Assembly (NCBI GenBank): GCA_947495685.1
Contig: CANLZY010000003.1
Coordinates: forward strand, 157,154 to 221,153
Length of the DNA stretch: 64,000 nucleotides
Direction: 5' to 3'
From: an uncultured Tropicimonas sp.
Lineage (GTDB): Bacteria; Pseudomonadota; Alphaproteobacteria; Rhodobacterales; Rhodobacteraceae
The stretch's first letter is position 1. Every line of letters starts with the position of its first letter. Both the position numbers and the translations under genes were made by a program. Shown here piece after piece: positions 8,297 to 17,546 of the stretch. The notes beneath the pieces were generated by a model. It worked only from the letters and a program-made list of their open reading frames with translations, searched no databases and had not been told where the DNA came from.

Positions 8297-9796
8297 ATGG
8301 AAGATCTGCTGACACACGAGGAATACCGGGCGATTTCGGTCGGGCTGATGCTGCCCACCACGGCCTTCATCGATGGTGCCTACCGCCCTGCGGCATCCGG
8401 TGCGACCTTCGAAACGCTCAACCCGGCCACCGGCGCCGTGCTGGCCAAGATCGCGGCCTGCGGCGCCGAGGACGTGGATTTTGCGGTTGCCAAGGCACGG
8501 GAGGCATTCGACGACGGACGATGGTCCAAACTGCACCCGTCAGCGCGCAAGGATATCCTGATCCGGCTCGCCAAGTTGATCACCCGCAATGCGCGCGAGC
8601 TGGCGGTGTTGGAGAGCCTGGACTCTGGCAAGACGATCTATGATTGCGAAACCGTCGATCTCCCCGAGACCATCCACTGCCTGAAATGGCATGCCGAGGC
8701 GGTCGACAAGATCTACGATCAGGTCGCGCCGGCCTCTGACGATCATATCGCCATGATCGTCCGCGAACCGGTGGGCGTGGTGGGCCTTGTACTTCCGTGG
8801 AACTTCCCGCTGCTGATGCTGGCCTGGAAGATCGGCCCGGCGCTGGCCGCAGGCTGCTCGGTGGTGGTAAAGCCGGCGGAGGAAACCTCGATGACCGCGC
8901 TGCGGGTGGCCGAACTCGCGATCGAGGCGGGCGTGCCGAAGGGCGTCTTCAACGTTGTCCCCGGCAGCGGGCCGGAGGTGGGAGAGCCGCTGGGGCGGCA
9001 CATGGATGTCGACATGGTGTCCTTTACCGGGTCGACGGATACCGGCCGCCGGTTCCTGCGCTATGCCGCCGACAGCAACCTCAAGGAGGTGGTGCTGGAA
9101 ATGGGTGGCAAGAACCCCTGCATCGTGCTGGAGGATGCCGAGAACCTCGACCGGGTTGCCTCGCATGTGGTGAACGGCGCGTTCTGGAACATGGGCGAAA
9201 ACTGCTCTGCCGCCTCCCGGTTGATCGTGCAGGCCAGCATCAAGGACGCGCTGCTCGCCCGGATCCTTGCCCACGCACGGGAATGGAGCCTTGGCGACCC
9301 GCTGGACCCGGAGACCCGCATCGGCGCGCTGGTGTCGAAGGCGCATTTTGACAAGGTCGCCGGCTATCTGAAGGCGGGCGTGAAAACCCATCTGGGGGGC
9401 GGCACCGAGGGTGGCGCCTGGGTCGAGCCGACGGTGATGGATGTCGAACGCCTCTCGCCCGCCGCGCGGGAAGAGATATTCGGCCCTGTCCTCTCGGTGA
9501 TGACCGTGACCGGGTTTGACGAGGCAATCGCGCTGGCCAACGACACGGAATACGGGCTGGCGGCGTCGATCTTTACCTCGAACATCAAGCGCGGATTGCG
9601 AGGCGCCCGCGCGCTGCGGGCCGGCACCGTGACGGTGAATGCCTTTGGCGAGGGGGACGTTTCCACGCCGTTCGGCGGCTACAAGGCCTCGGGTTTTGGC
9701 GGGCGGGACAATGGGCTGCACGCCCACGACCAATACACACAGCTCAAGACGATCTGGGTGGATCTGGCCGACGACGAGGACGAGGCGGTGGGATGA
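8297..9796 (+). CDS. Aldehyde dehydrogenase, PuuC-like
   Basis: A 499-residue NAD(P)-dependent aldehyde dehydrogenase. The nucleophile is C303 in NMGENCSA, the general base is E268 in VVLEMGGKNP, the oxyanion Asn is in LPWNFPLL, and the closing motif EEIFGPVLSV is present. Overall it resembles gamma-glutamyl-gamma-aminobutyraldehyde dehydrogenase (PuuC) and related amine-derived aldehyde dehydrogenases. It starts 2 bases after the lyase gene and overlaps the FAD oxidoreductase start (ATGA). It probably oxidises the aldehyde produced in this operon, and could also take aspartate semialdehyde from the nearby ectoine pathway. Confidence 0.88.
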   Translation: MEDLLTHEEYRAISVGLMLPTTAFIDGAYRPAASGATFETLNPATGAVLAKIAACGAEDVDFAVAKAREAFDDGRWSKLHPSARKDILIRLAKLITRNARELAVLESLDSGKTIYDCETVDLPETIHCLKWHAEAVDKIYDQVAPASDDHIAMIVREPVGVVGLVLPWNFPLLMLAWKIGPALAAGCSVVVKPAEETSMTALRVAELAIEAGVPKGVFNVVPGSGPEVGEPLGRHMDVDMVSFTGSTDTGRRFLRYAADSNLKEVVLEMGGKNPCIVLEDAENLDRVASHVVNGAFWNMGENCSAASRLIVQASIKDALLARILAHAREWSLGDPLDPETRIGALVSKAHFDKVAGYLKAGVKTHLGGGTEGGAWVEPTVMDVERLSPAAREEIFGPVLSVMTVTGFDEAIALANDTEYGLAASIFTSNIKRGLRGARALRAGTVTVNAFGEGDVSTPFGGYKASGFGGRDNGLHAHDQYTQLKTIWVDLADDEDEAVG

Positions 9797-11121
9797 CAAC
9801 CTACCGGGCCCGGCGGCTTCCTAGGCAGCCGGGCCCGGCGGGTTGGAACCGGCTGCTGGCGCCACCGGGACCGGCGAGGGTGCTGGAAGCGGACGCCACT
9901 GCGGACGTTGCCATCATCGGCGCCGGGTTTGCTGGGCTATCCGCGGCCCGGCGCCTGTTGCAGCTTGACCCCGGCCTGAAGGTGGCGTTGCTGGAGGCGG
10001 GTCGCGTGGGCGAGGGCCCGGCGGGGCGCAACTCCGGCTTCATGATCGACCTGCCGCACGACCTCGCCTCCGACAGCTATGCGGGTGCACAGGGCAATGA
10101 CGCACTTCAGACCCGCCTCAACCGCGCCGCCATCGCCTTTGCCCAGAAAGCCGCTGCTGACTACGGGCTTGGCCGGGACAGCTTCGACCCATGCGGCAAG
10201 ATCAACGCCGCCGCCACGCCGGTGGGCGACCGGCACAACCGGGATTATGCCGCGCATCTTGCGAGGATGGACGAGGCGCACCGGCTGCTGGATGCCGCCG
10301 AGATGGAGGCGCTGACGGGCACGCCCTACTACACTTCCGGCCTGTTCACCCCCGGCACGGTGATGCTGCAGCCGGCGGCCTATATACGCGGGTTGGCGGA
10401 CGGGATCAGCCGCGCGGTTGACCTCTACGAGGAGAGCCCTGTCGTGGAGATTGCGCGGGAGGGTGACGGTTGGCGGCTGAAAACCCAACGCGCCTCGATA
10501 CGCGCGGACAAGGTGATCCTTGCCAACAACGGCCACGCCGAAAGCTTCGGGTTTTTCGCGCGACGATTGATGCATGTTTTCACCTATGCCTCGATGACCG
10601 CGCCATTGGCCGGCGGCGCACTTGGCGGAGCGACCACATGGGGGGTGACGCCGGCCGATCCGATGGGCACGACGGTGCGACGGATCGCGGGTACGGGAGG
10701 TGGGCGCATCGTCGTGCGCAGCCGGTTCACCTTCAATGCCTCGATGGAGGTTTCCGATGCAACCGTTGCGGCGGCGGGTCGGTTGCATGACCGAAAGTTT
10801 GCCGAGCGTTTCCAGATGCTTGCCGGAACCGGCATGGAATACCGTTGGGCCGGGCATCTCTGCCTGAGCTGGAATGGCGTGCCTGCGCATGGCGAGGTGG
10901 ATGACGGTGTCTTTTCTGCCATCTGCCAGAATGGGCTTGGCACGTCGAAGGGAACGCTGGCCGGCATGTCGGCGGCCGAGATGGTGCTGGGGCAGGAAAG
11001 CGAGGTCACCCGCGCTTTCGCGGCGATGGATGCACCAAAACGCCTGCCGCCAGAGCCACTGGCCAGTATCGGCGCAAAGGCGACGCTGACGTGGAAGGAA
11101 TGGCGCGCCGGACGCGAGTGA
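9793..11121 (+). CDS. FAD-dependent amine/amino-acid oxidoreductase (DAO family), PuuB-like
   Basis: A 442-residue flavoprotein of the DAO superfamily. The dinucleotide-binding motif AIIGAGFAGLSAARRL is at about residues 38-53, followed by the LLEAGRVGEGPAGRNSG segment typical of gamma-glutamylputrescine oxidase-like enzymes, and a C-terminal FSAICQNGLGTSKGTLAG flavin-contact region. It overlaps the aldehyde dehydrogenase gene by 4 bases. Oxidative deamination or N-demethylation of an amine is the likely reaction; substrate unknown. The gene is convergent with a binding-protein gene whose stop lies only 15 bases away. Confidence 0.85.
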   Translation: MTTYRARRLPRQPGPAGWNRLLAPPGPARVLEADATADVAIIGAGFAGLSAARRLLQLDPGLKVALLEAGRVGEGPAGRNSGFMIDLPHDLASDSYAGAQGNDALQTRLNRAAIAFAQKAAADYGLGRDSFDPCGKINAAATPVGDRHNRDYAAHLARMDEAHRLLDAAEMEALTGTPYYTSGLFTPGTVMLQPAAYIRGLADGISRAVDLYEESPVVEIAREGDGWRLKTQRASIRADKVILANNGHAESFGFFARRLMHVFTYASMTAPLAGGALGGATTWGVTPADPMGTTVRRIAGTGGGRIVVRSRFTFNASMEVSDATVAAAGRLHDRKFAERFQMLAGTGMEYRWAGHLCLSWNGVPAHGEVDDGVFSAICQNGLGTSKGTLAGMSAAEMVLGQESEVTRAFAAMDAPKRLPPEPLASIGAKATLTWKEWRAGRE

Positions 11122-11136
11122 CGGCGCGCCAAGCGG

Positions 11137-12723
11137 TTATGCGTCGGCCAGCGACCAGCGCTCCATCCAGCGCTCGCCGTCCTGATCGAAGTTCGAGGCC
11201 ATGTCGCCATGGACCACGCGCTTGCCGGTGGCGAAGACGAAATTGGCGAACATCGGCAGCACCGTGCCGCCATCGGTCGAGACCAACTCCTGCATCTCGA
11301 AATACATCGCGCGCCGCTTGTCTTCGTCAAGCTCGGCACGGGCCATGACCAGAAGCTCGTCGAAGCGAGCGTTCTTCCAGTAGCTGTCGTTCCAGGCCGC
11401 ACCGCTGTCGAAAGCAGTGGAGAAGATCTGGTCTTCGGTCGGACGCCCACCCCAATACACTGCGGCGAACGGGTCTTTCAGCCAGACATCGGACCAGTAG
11501 CCATCGTTCGGCACCCGCTTGACGTCGATGGTGATGCCGGCCGCCGCTGCGGAGTTCTGGTAGAGCACGGCCGCATCCACGGCCCCTGGGAAGGCCGCAT
11601 CGGCCGCCGAGAGCTGGACGTTCACGCCATCCAGACCAGCTTCCTTGAGATAGAACTTGGCCTTGTCCGGATCATAGGGCGTCTGCGGCAGATCGGGATT
11701 GTGGAAGCGATAGCTCGGCCCGATCGGCTGGTCATTGCCCACGGTTCCGTGGCCAAACAGGATCTTGTCGACCAGTTCCTGACGGTTGATCGCATGTTTC
11801 AACGCCAGCCGCACGTTCACATCGTCGAGCGGAGCAGTGTCTGCGCGCGCGGCGAAGCTGTAGTATTGCGGCCCCGCGATGGACTCGATCGAGATGTCGG
11901 GGTTGCGCCCAAGCAGCGAGACGGTCTTGAGGTCCAGCTTGTCGATCGCGTCGACATCGCCCGACACCAGCGCGGTTGTCCGTGCGTTCAGATCGACGAT
12001 GGACAGCATCTCGATCTTGTCGATGAAACCGCGATTCTGGTCCCAGTCGCCCTGGAATCGCTCGAACCGGGCCACGACGCCGGGATCGAACTCCACCAGC
12101 TTGTAGGCGCCACAGCCGTCGCCGGAACGCCAGTCAATGCTGCCGGCACCGTCCGAGGGGCAGATTGCCATGTGGTAATCGGTGAACACGAACGGGAAGT
12201 CGGCGCTGCCGGTTTCCAGTTCGAACACCACAACGTTGTCGCCGTCCTTGGTGATCTCGACAATCGGCGCGACAAGCGGCTTGGCCACCGAGGTCGAATC
12301 CTCACCGCGATGATAGTTCACCGAGGCAATCACGTCGTCCAGCGTCACCGGTTTGCCGGAATGGAAGGTCATGCCGGAGCGGATCTTGAACCGCCAGGTC
12401 TTGGCGTCGCTGCTGGCTTCCCAGCTTTCAGCCACGTCCGGCTCCAACGATCCATCGACACCAACCTTGGTCAGGAAACCGTTCATCCCGTAGGTCAGGG
12501 CCACGGTGAAACCGTTGGTCCAGGTTGCGGGGTCAAGCGTGTCGGCGGTATTTCCGTGGCCCTTGGCCACCCGGATGGTGCCGCCACGCTGCTGTTGCGC
12601 GCGCGCCGGATGCACGCCCAGAAGCGTGCCCGCAGATGCGAGGCCGACGGCGGCAGCGGTTGTGCCAAGAAAAGCACGGCGTGTTGGGCGGGCGAAGGTC
12701 GGAGATTTCTTATTATAAGTCAT
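11137..12723 (-). CDS. Family 5 solute-binding protein, Tat-exported (orphan copy)
   Basis: A 528-residue dipeptide/opine-type (DppA-like) periplasmic binding protein. The N-terminus has a twin-arginine signal (PTRRAFLGTTAAA) ending near HPARAQQQ. It is a clear paralogue of the binding protein at 14791: both share the order DPDKAKFYLKEAG / DPDQAKSLLKKAG, a PNDGYWSDVW / PNDGYYSDVW block and the FHSGKPVTLDDVIAS / FHSGKKVTADDVIAS block. No permease gene accompanies it, so it may use the DppBCDF components encoded at 16580-20274. Gene order suggests co-regulation with the methyltransferase gene upstream. Confidence 0.88.
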   Translation of the reverse strand: MTYNKKSPTFARPTRRAFLGTTAAAVGLASAGTLLGVHPARAQQQRGGTIRVAKGHGNTADTLDPATWTNGFTVALTYGMNGFLTKVGVDGSLEPDVAESWEASSDAKTWRFKIRSGMTFHSGKPVTLDDVIASVNYHRGEDSTSVAKPLVAPIVEITKDGDNVVVFELETGSADFPFVFTDYHMAICPSDGAGSIDWRSGDGCGAYKLVEFDPGVVARFERFQGDWDQNRGFIDKIEMLSIVDLNARTTALVSGDVDAIDKLDLKTVSLLGRNPDISIESIAGPQYYSFAARADTAPLDDVNVRLALKHAINRQELVDKILFGHGTVGNDQPIGPSYRFHNPDLPQTPYDPDKAKFYLKEAGLDGVNVQLSAADAAFPGAVDAAVLYQNSAAAAGITIDVKRVPNDGYWSDVWLKDPFAAVYWGGRPTEDQIFSTAFDSGAAWNDSYWKNARFDELLVMARAELDEDKRRAMYFEMQELVSTDGGTVLPMFANFVFATGKRVVHGDMASNFDQDGERWMERWSLADA

Positions 12724-12778
12724 TCTTCCCTGTCTTTCGGTCTGCCGGAGCGAAACCTGCCCCGGTCCTTGTTATTAT

Positions 12779-12795
12779 GCGACACTGAATGTCGC
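12779..12795. promoter_or_regulatory. Inverted TGTCGC half-sites upstream of the binding-protein gene
   Basis: GCGACA (12779-12784) and TGTCGC (12790-12795) face each other across 5 bases, about 56 bases upstream of the leftward start at 12723. A further GCGACA lies at 14604-14609 upstream of the methyltransferase gene. TGTCGC is the half-site of ArgR-type AraC regulators, so the GlxA-family regulator at 5583 is a candidate binder. It could also be a chance hairpin. Confidence 0.35.
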
Positions 12796-12960
12796 TTGCG
12801 AGCATAGGCCTGTTGGGGGCGGAATGGAAAGGCCGTCGTGATGTCCCTTGCGCGTAGTGGGTGGAAGAACAGTGCCGGGTCAGCCGGTTGCACCATCGAT
12901 GCCGTCGAAGATGTGTGCTTCGACGGTGTGGAACGTCTGCTGACTGGCCCCCGAGATCCC

Positions 12961-14517
12961 TCAGAACTCCTGATTGAGCGCGTCTATCGCCGGGATCTCG
13001 CGTTCACGCCGGGCGATGTAGTCTCGCAGGGCTTCATCCACGCCGTCATCGAGTTTCGGCTCGATATAGGCATCGAGCAAGCCTCGGGCCTTGCGCAATG
13101 CCCGTTCGGTGATCTCGATCGACCCTTCCGCCTGCCACTGCTCGATCGAGTTGTTGTCGAACAACTCGGGCATGTAGAAGGCGCGTTGGAAATTTTCCTG
13201 GGTATGCGGATGGCCGAGGTAATGCCCGCCCGGGCCAACGTCGCGCACAGCCGCCAACCCGGCGTCGAAATCGTCCCAGCGGATGCCCTCGGCCATGCGG
13301 TAGCCCATGGCGCATTGCTCGGCATCGACGATGAACTTGGCAACGGAACAATGCATCCCGGCCTCGTTCCAGCCCGCCGAGTGCCAGACGTAATTGGCCC
13401 CCGCGTGCAGCACGGCCGACAGCGTTGCGGCGCTCTCGTAGCCCGCCTGGGCATCGAAGGTCTTGGCCCCGCCCAGCGTGTTCGATGTTCGCCAGGGCAC
13501 CCCGTAGTGCCGCGCCATTTGGCCGATCATGAAGTTCATCAGGCTGATTTCGGGCGTGCCGGCCATCGGGGCGCCGGATCGCATGGAGACGGTGGCAAGG
13601 TAATGGCCATAGATCGCCGGGCAACCGCGGCGGATCACCTGGGTATAGGCGAGCGCCGAGAGCGCTTCGGCATTCAGTTGCGCCACCGTCGGAGCGACGG
13701 AGGCAGGCGTGTTCGCACCGCCCAGCACGAAGGGCGAGCAGAGCACCGGTTGGTTGCGGCGGCAAAAGGCGCGCATCGCCCCCAGCATGGTTTCGTCCCA
13801 GACCAGCGGCGAGTTGCCGTTGCAATTGCCGGTGGTGACGGGGTGGGTCTCCATGAAGTCTTCGCCAAACAGGATCGCGCACATCTCCATCACGTCTTCT
13901 GCATTCCGTGGGCTGGTTGTCATGCCCATGAAGGTCTTGTCGGAATGCTTCATCGAGGAATAAGTGATGCGCAGATGGCGGTGGCTGATCGGATGATCGC
14001 AAGGCTCGACGATGTGGTGCGCGCTCGAGTGCAGCGCCGGGGACATCTGCGCCAGCTTGTGGAACATCGCCAGGTCGTCGAGCGTCGGGGTTCGGCGGAT
14101 GTCGTCGAGATCACGCAGGAAGGGGGCGCCCGTCATCGGCACGAACATCGTGCCGCGCCCCCCAAGGCGGAGGCTGTTGGCGGGGTTGCGCGCCGTATAG
14201 CTGAAATCCGACGGAATCGTTGCGATCAACTCGCGCACCAACCCACGGTCCAGATGCACCCGTTCGCCGCGGACATCCGCCCCGACGCGGCGCCAATCCT
14301 CCAGCGCGATCGGGTCCCGAAAGACCACACCCACCTCTTCGAGGATGTCGAGCGAGGCGGTGTCGATCCGCTCCACTTCCTCTGGTGTCATCGGAGCGCA
14401 GCGCGGCAGGCTGTTTTCGAGACCGGGCAACATGGTGAGATCGGGTCGCGCACGCTTGGCGCGGCGGGCCGAGCGACCGCCAGCGCGGCTGCGGACTGGC
14501 GTCGTGTCAGTGATCAT
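12961..14517 (-). CDS. Trimethylamine methyltransferase (MttB) family protein without pyrrolysine
   Basis: A 518-residue member of the MttB superfamily of corrinoid-dependent methyltransferases. Characteristic stretches include EVGVVFRDPIALEDW, FMTGAPFL-like MTGAPFLRDLDD, TGNCNGNSPLVWD, GANTPASVAPTV and DAQAGYESAATLSAVLHAGAN. The frame is continuous with no in-frame amber, so it belongs to the non-pyrrolysine branch (for example glycine betaine, proline betaine and carnitine methyltransferases). I chose the ATG at 14517; the frame upstream is arginine-rich and non-conserved in character. No corrinoid protein or reactivase is in the window. Setting among osmolyte genes suggests a quaternary amine substrate (inference). 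Confidence 0.85.
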   Translation of the reverse strand: MITDTTPVRSRAGGRSARRAKRARPDLTMLPGLENSLPRCAPMTPEEVERIDTASLDILEEVGVVFRDPIALEDWRRVGADVRGERVHLDRGLVRELIATIPSDFSYTARNPANSLRLGGRGTMFVPMTGAPFLRDLDDIRRTPTLDDLAMFHKLAQMSPALHSSAHHIVEPCDHPISHRHLRITYSSMKHSDKTFMGMTTSPRNAEDVMEMCAILFGEDFMETHPVTTGNCNGNSPLVWDETMLGAMRAFCRRNQPVLCSPFVLGGANTPASVAPTVAQLNAEALSALAYTQVIRRGCPAIYGHYLATVSMRSGAPMAGTPEISLMNFMIGQMARHYGVPWRTSNTLGGAKTFDAQAGYESAATLSAVLHAGANYVWHSAGWNEAGMHCSVAKFIVDAEQCAMGYRMAEGIRWDDFDAGLAAVRDVGPGGHYLGHPHTQENFQRAFYMPELFDNNSIEQWQAEGSIEITERALRKARGLLDAYIEPKLDDGVDEALRDYIARREREIPAIDALNQEF

Positions 14518-14790
14518 GGCGCGGCTCCCGGTGACTGTTCGCGCCAGTCTGCCCCGGGAACCACCCCCTCGATACCGCAGGAAGCGATGCGTTCCGACGA
14601 AAAGCGACACTCGGGTTCCGTAGGGGTGCGGGAATTATATGTGCCCACGGGGTGGAAATCCGGCTGGGTTCGTGTTTGGTTACCCCCATGTCGTTTTTGA
14701 GCATTCTTTCTCCACCCACGCAGGAAACGCTCAGGAACCATCGGCGCAACGACGACGCCGACCGACAAGATATCCAATTGGGAGAACATA

Positions 14791-16398
14791 ATGACTCTTA
14801 AGGACAAGTCCTTGATCAACCGCATTGCGGCTGCAGCACGCACCGGTCGCATCTCGCGGCGCGACTTCATTCACACATCTATCGCTGCCGGCCTGACCGC
14901 GACCACGGCCACTGGCCTGTGGACCACGAAGGCCGCCGCACAGCCCAAATCCGGCGGCACGTTCCGCTGGGGCTTGCATGACGGCAACACCACTGACACG
15001 CACGATCCGGGCAGCTACGTGACCCGCCAGATGATCTATCTTGCCCATACCCATCGTTCCTATCTGACGATGATCAATGGCGACGGATCGCTCGGCCCCG
15101 ACATCGCCGACAGCTGGTCTGCCTCTGCCGACGCCTCCGAATGGACATTCGAGATCAACCAGAACGCCTCGTTCCACAGCGGCAAGAAGGTCACCGCCGA
15201 CGACGTGATCGCCTCGCTGAACCACCACCGTGGCGACGACACCACCTCGGCCGCCAAGGCGCTTCTGGCCGACGTGGTGGAGATCACCAAGGACGGCGAC
15301 TACACCGTCAAGATCGCGCTGACCGGTGGCAACGCCGACCTGCCCTGGCTGATGACCGACTATCACTTCGCCATCTGCCCGGCCAACGACGACGGCTCCA
15401 TCAACTGGCAATCGGCTGACGGCACCGGCCCCTACAAGATCGATGGCGGCGACTTCGGTGTGCAGTGGCAGCTTTCGCGCCACGACGGCTGGCATGGCGA
15501 AGGCGCCTGGTTCGACAAGGTCGAGGTCATCGTCCTGAACGATCCGAACGCACGCCAGACCGCGCTGGTCACCGGCGATGTCGATGCGGTGTCGCTCATC
15601 GAGCTGAAGACCATGGCGTTGATGCAGCGCGACCCGAACATCAACATCATCAACATCCCCTCGGCCGGTGCGATCACCATGCCGATGCATTGCAACAAGG
15701 CGCCGTTCGACAATGCGGATGTCCGCAATGCGATGAAGCTGGCGATGAACCGCGACGAGATCATCGAGAAGATCGCGTTTGGCGCTGCCACAAAGGGCAA
15801 CGATTTCCACCATTCGCCGGCCCAGCCGTATTGGCCGGAGGGAATCGAACAGCGCGAATACGATCCGGACCAGGCGAAGTCGCTGCTCAAGAAGGCCGGC
15901 GCCGAAGGGCTGACGGTCAATCTGAGCACGGCCGACAGCGTCTATGCCGGCGCGGTGGACATGGCGGTTCTCTATGCCGAACAGGCCAAGGCTGCCGGGA
16001 TCACGGTCAATGTCGTGCGCGAGCCGAACGATGGCTACTATTCCGACGTCTGGCTGGTGAAGCCCTTCAGCCTCGTTTCCTGGGGTGCACGCCCGACGCC
16101 GGACGTTATGTACACGCTGGCCTACAAGTCCGACGCGGCGTGGAACGAGAGCTACTGGGTCAATGACCGGTTCAACGAGGTGCTGATTCAGGCCAAGGGT
16201 GAGCTGAACGACGAACTGCGCGCCGAAATGTACCGCGAGATGGCGATGCTGGCGCGCGATGACGGGGGCACCATCATCCCGTTCTTCAACAACTTCGTCT
16301 TCGCCAACCGCGCCAACGTCGGCACGCCCGAACAACTCGCGGCAAGCTGGGAATGCGACGGCGCCCGCGCCGCGAGCCGTTGGTGGTTTACCGGCTGA
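14791..16398 (+). CDS. Family 5 solute-binding protein of a dipeptide-type ABC transporter, Tat-exported
   Basis: A 535-residue periplasmic binding protein with a twin-arginine signal (ISRRDFIHTSIAAG) and cleavage near KAAAQP. It is the head gene of a rightward transporter operon (two permeases, one double ATPase) that ends with choline-sulfatase. The start is preceded by GGGAGAAC. It is paralogous to the protein at 11137. The family binds peptides, opines, nickel and various osmolytes; choline-O-sulfate or a related amine is the contextual guess. Confidence 0.9.
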   Translation: MTLKDKSLINRIAAAARTGRISRRDFIHTSIAAGLTATTATGLWTTKAAAQPKSGGTFRWGLHDGNTTDTHDPGSYVTRQMIYLAHTHRSYLTMINGDGSLGPDIADSWSASADASEWTFEINQNASFHSGKKVTADDVIASLNHHRGDDTTSAAKALLADVVEITKDGDYTVKIALTGGNADLPWLMTDYHFAICPANDDGSINWQSADGTGPYKIDGGDFGVQWQLSRHDGWHGEGAWFDKVEVIVLNDPNARQTALVTGDVDAVSLIELKTMALMQRDPNINIINIPSAGAITMPMHCNKAPFDNADVRNAMKLAMNRDEIIEKIAFGAATKGNDFHHSPAQPYWPEGIEQREYDPDQAKSLLKKAGAEGLTVNLSTADSVYAGAVDMAVLYAEQAKAAGITVNVVREPNDGYYSDVWLVKPFSLVSWGARPTPDVMYTLAYKSDAAWNESYWVNDRFNEVLIQAKGELNDELRAEMYREMAMLARDDGGTIIPFFNNFVFANRANVGTPEQLAASWECDGARAASRWWFTG

Positions 16399-16411
16399 TC
16401 TGACATTGAAG

Positions 16412-16437
16412 GCCCCGGCGCAAAGGTGCGCCGGGGC
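16412..16437 (+). terminator. Strong hairpin after the binding-protein gene
   Basis: GCCCCGGCGCA (16412-16422) pairs fully with TGCGCCGGGGC (16427-16437) across a 4-base loop. No T run follows. Such hairpins between a binding-protein gene and its permease genes usually stabilise or partly terminate the message so that the binding protein is made in excess. Confidence 0.6.
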
Positions 16438-16522
16438 TATTCGTACCGGAGGCAGAGAGCGACCGCACTGACAACCATGCCACCGGGACGCCGATTTCGC
16501 ACCGCGAACGGCGCGCTTGCTA

Positions 16523-16528
16523 TATAAT
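16523..16528 (+). promoter_or_regulatory. Possible -10 box of the permease operon
   Basis: A perfect TATAAT lies 52 bases before the permease start and after the hairpin. The region 17-18 bases upstream (around 16499-16505) has only a poor -35 match, so promoter activity is uncertain. Confidence 0.35.
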
Positions 16529-16579
16529 GGGAAAACGCTTCAGGCATTCGGTCGCCGGGCGAAAAAACCGGAGGGACAT

Positions 16580-17536
16580 ATGGGCGACATTACCAGGCTG
16601 ATCTTGAAACGGCTGGGACTCGGACTCGTGACCATCCTCGTCGTATCCGTGCTGATCTTTTTTGCGGTCGAGCTTCTGCCCGGCGACATTGCGCAAGCCG
16701 TGTTGGGACAGGGTGCGACCGAGGAAACCGTAGCAGCCATGCGGGAGCAGCTTGGCCTCGATCGGCCTGCGTTCGTGCGGTACTTCGATTGGCTCGGAGG
16801 CGCCGCGACCGGCGATTTCGGCGTTTCGCTGGTTTCAGGGGAACGGGTAAGCGAGGCAATCAGCGGACGGTTCGCCCATACGCTCTTCCTGGCCTCCTAC
16901 GCGGCGGTCATCGCGGTTCCGATCTCGATCTTGCTGGGCGTCTTCACGGCGCTCTACCGCAATACGATCTTCGACCGGGTCGCAAACGTGCTGACACTCA
17001 GCACCATCTCTTCACCGGAATTCTTCCTGGGATACATCCTGATCCTGTTCCTGGCCGTGCGGGTGACAATGTTCCCGGCAATTGCCAGCCTGAGCAGCGA
17101 CATGACCTTCCTGGAACTGCTGCACCGAACCTTCCTGCCGATGCTGACGCTGGTGCTGGTGGTGACCGCCCACATGATGCGGATGACCCGCGCGGCGATC
17201 ATCAACCTGCTGGCCTCGCCCTATATCGAGATGGCGCGGCTCAAGGGCACGCCCCCCTGGAAGGTTATCGTGAAACACGCCCTGCCGAATGCCTGGGCGC
17301 CGATCATCAACGTGGTCGCGCTGAACCTCGCCTATCTGATCACCGGCGTGGTGCTGGTCGAGGTGGTTTTCGTGTACCCCGGTATCGGCCAGTTGTTGGT
17401 CGACGCGGTGGCGAAACGGGATTTCCCGATTGTTCAGGCCTGCTGCCTGATCTTTGCGGCGACTTTCATCCTTCTGAACCTGGCTGCGGATGTGGGGTCG
17501 ATCCTGACCAACCCGCGCCTGCGGCACCCCAAGTGA
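16580..17536 (+). CDS. Dipeptide-type ABC transporter permease, DppB-like
   Basis: A 318-residue inner-membrane permease with six predicted helices, starting MGDITRLILKRLGLG after a GGAGGG ribosome site. The EAA-type loop reads MARLKGTPPWKVIVKHALPN, as in DppB/OppB. The HMMRMTRAAIINLL segment before it is also typical. It pairs with the DppC-like permease that starts 10 bases downstream. Confidence 0.9.
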   Translation: MGDITRLILKRLGLGLVTILVVSVLIFFAVELLPGDIAQAVLGQGATEETVAAMREQLGLDRPAFVRYFDWLGGAATGDFGVSLVSGERVSEAISGRFAHTLFLASYAAVIAVPISILLGVFTALYRNTIFDRVANVLTLSTISSPEFFLGYILILFLAVRVTMFPAIASLSSDMTFLELLHRTFLPMLTLVLVVTAHMMRMTRAAIINLLASPYIEMARLKGTPPWKVIVKHALPNAWAPIINVVALNLAYLITGVVLVEVVFVYPGIGQLLVDAVAKRDFPIVQACCLIFAATFILLNLAADVGSILTNPRLRHPK

Positions 17537-17546
17537 GGGCGGACAC

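Noticed and set aside
12961..14517. Pyrrolysine-encoding amber codon in the MttB-family gene
   Set aside because: The frame is open throughout with no in-frame TAG, so this is a non-pyrrolysine member.
12838..14700. A 620-codon + strand frame opposite the MttB-family gene
   Set aside because: No protein-like pattern; the opposite strand carries clear MttB motifs.
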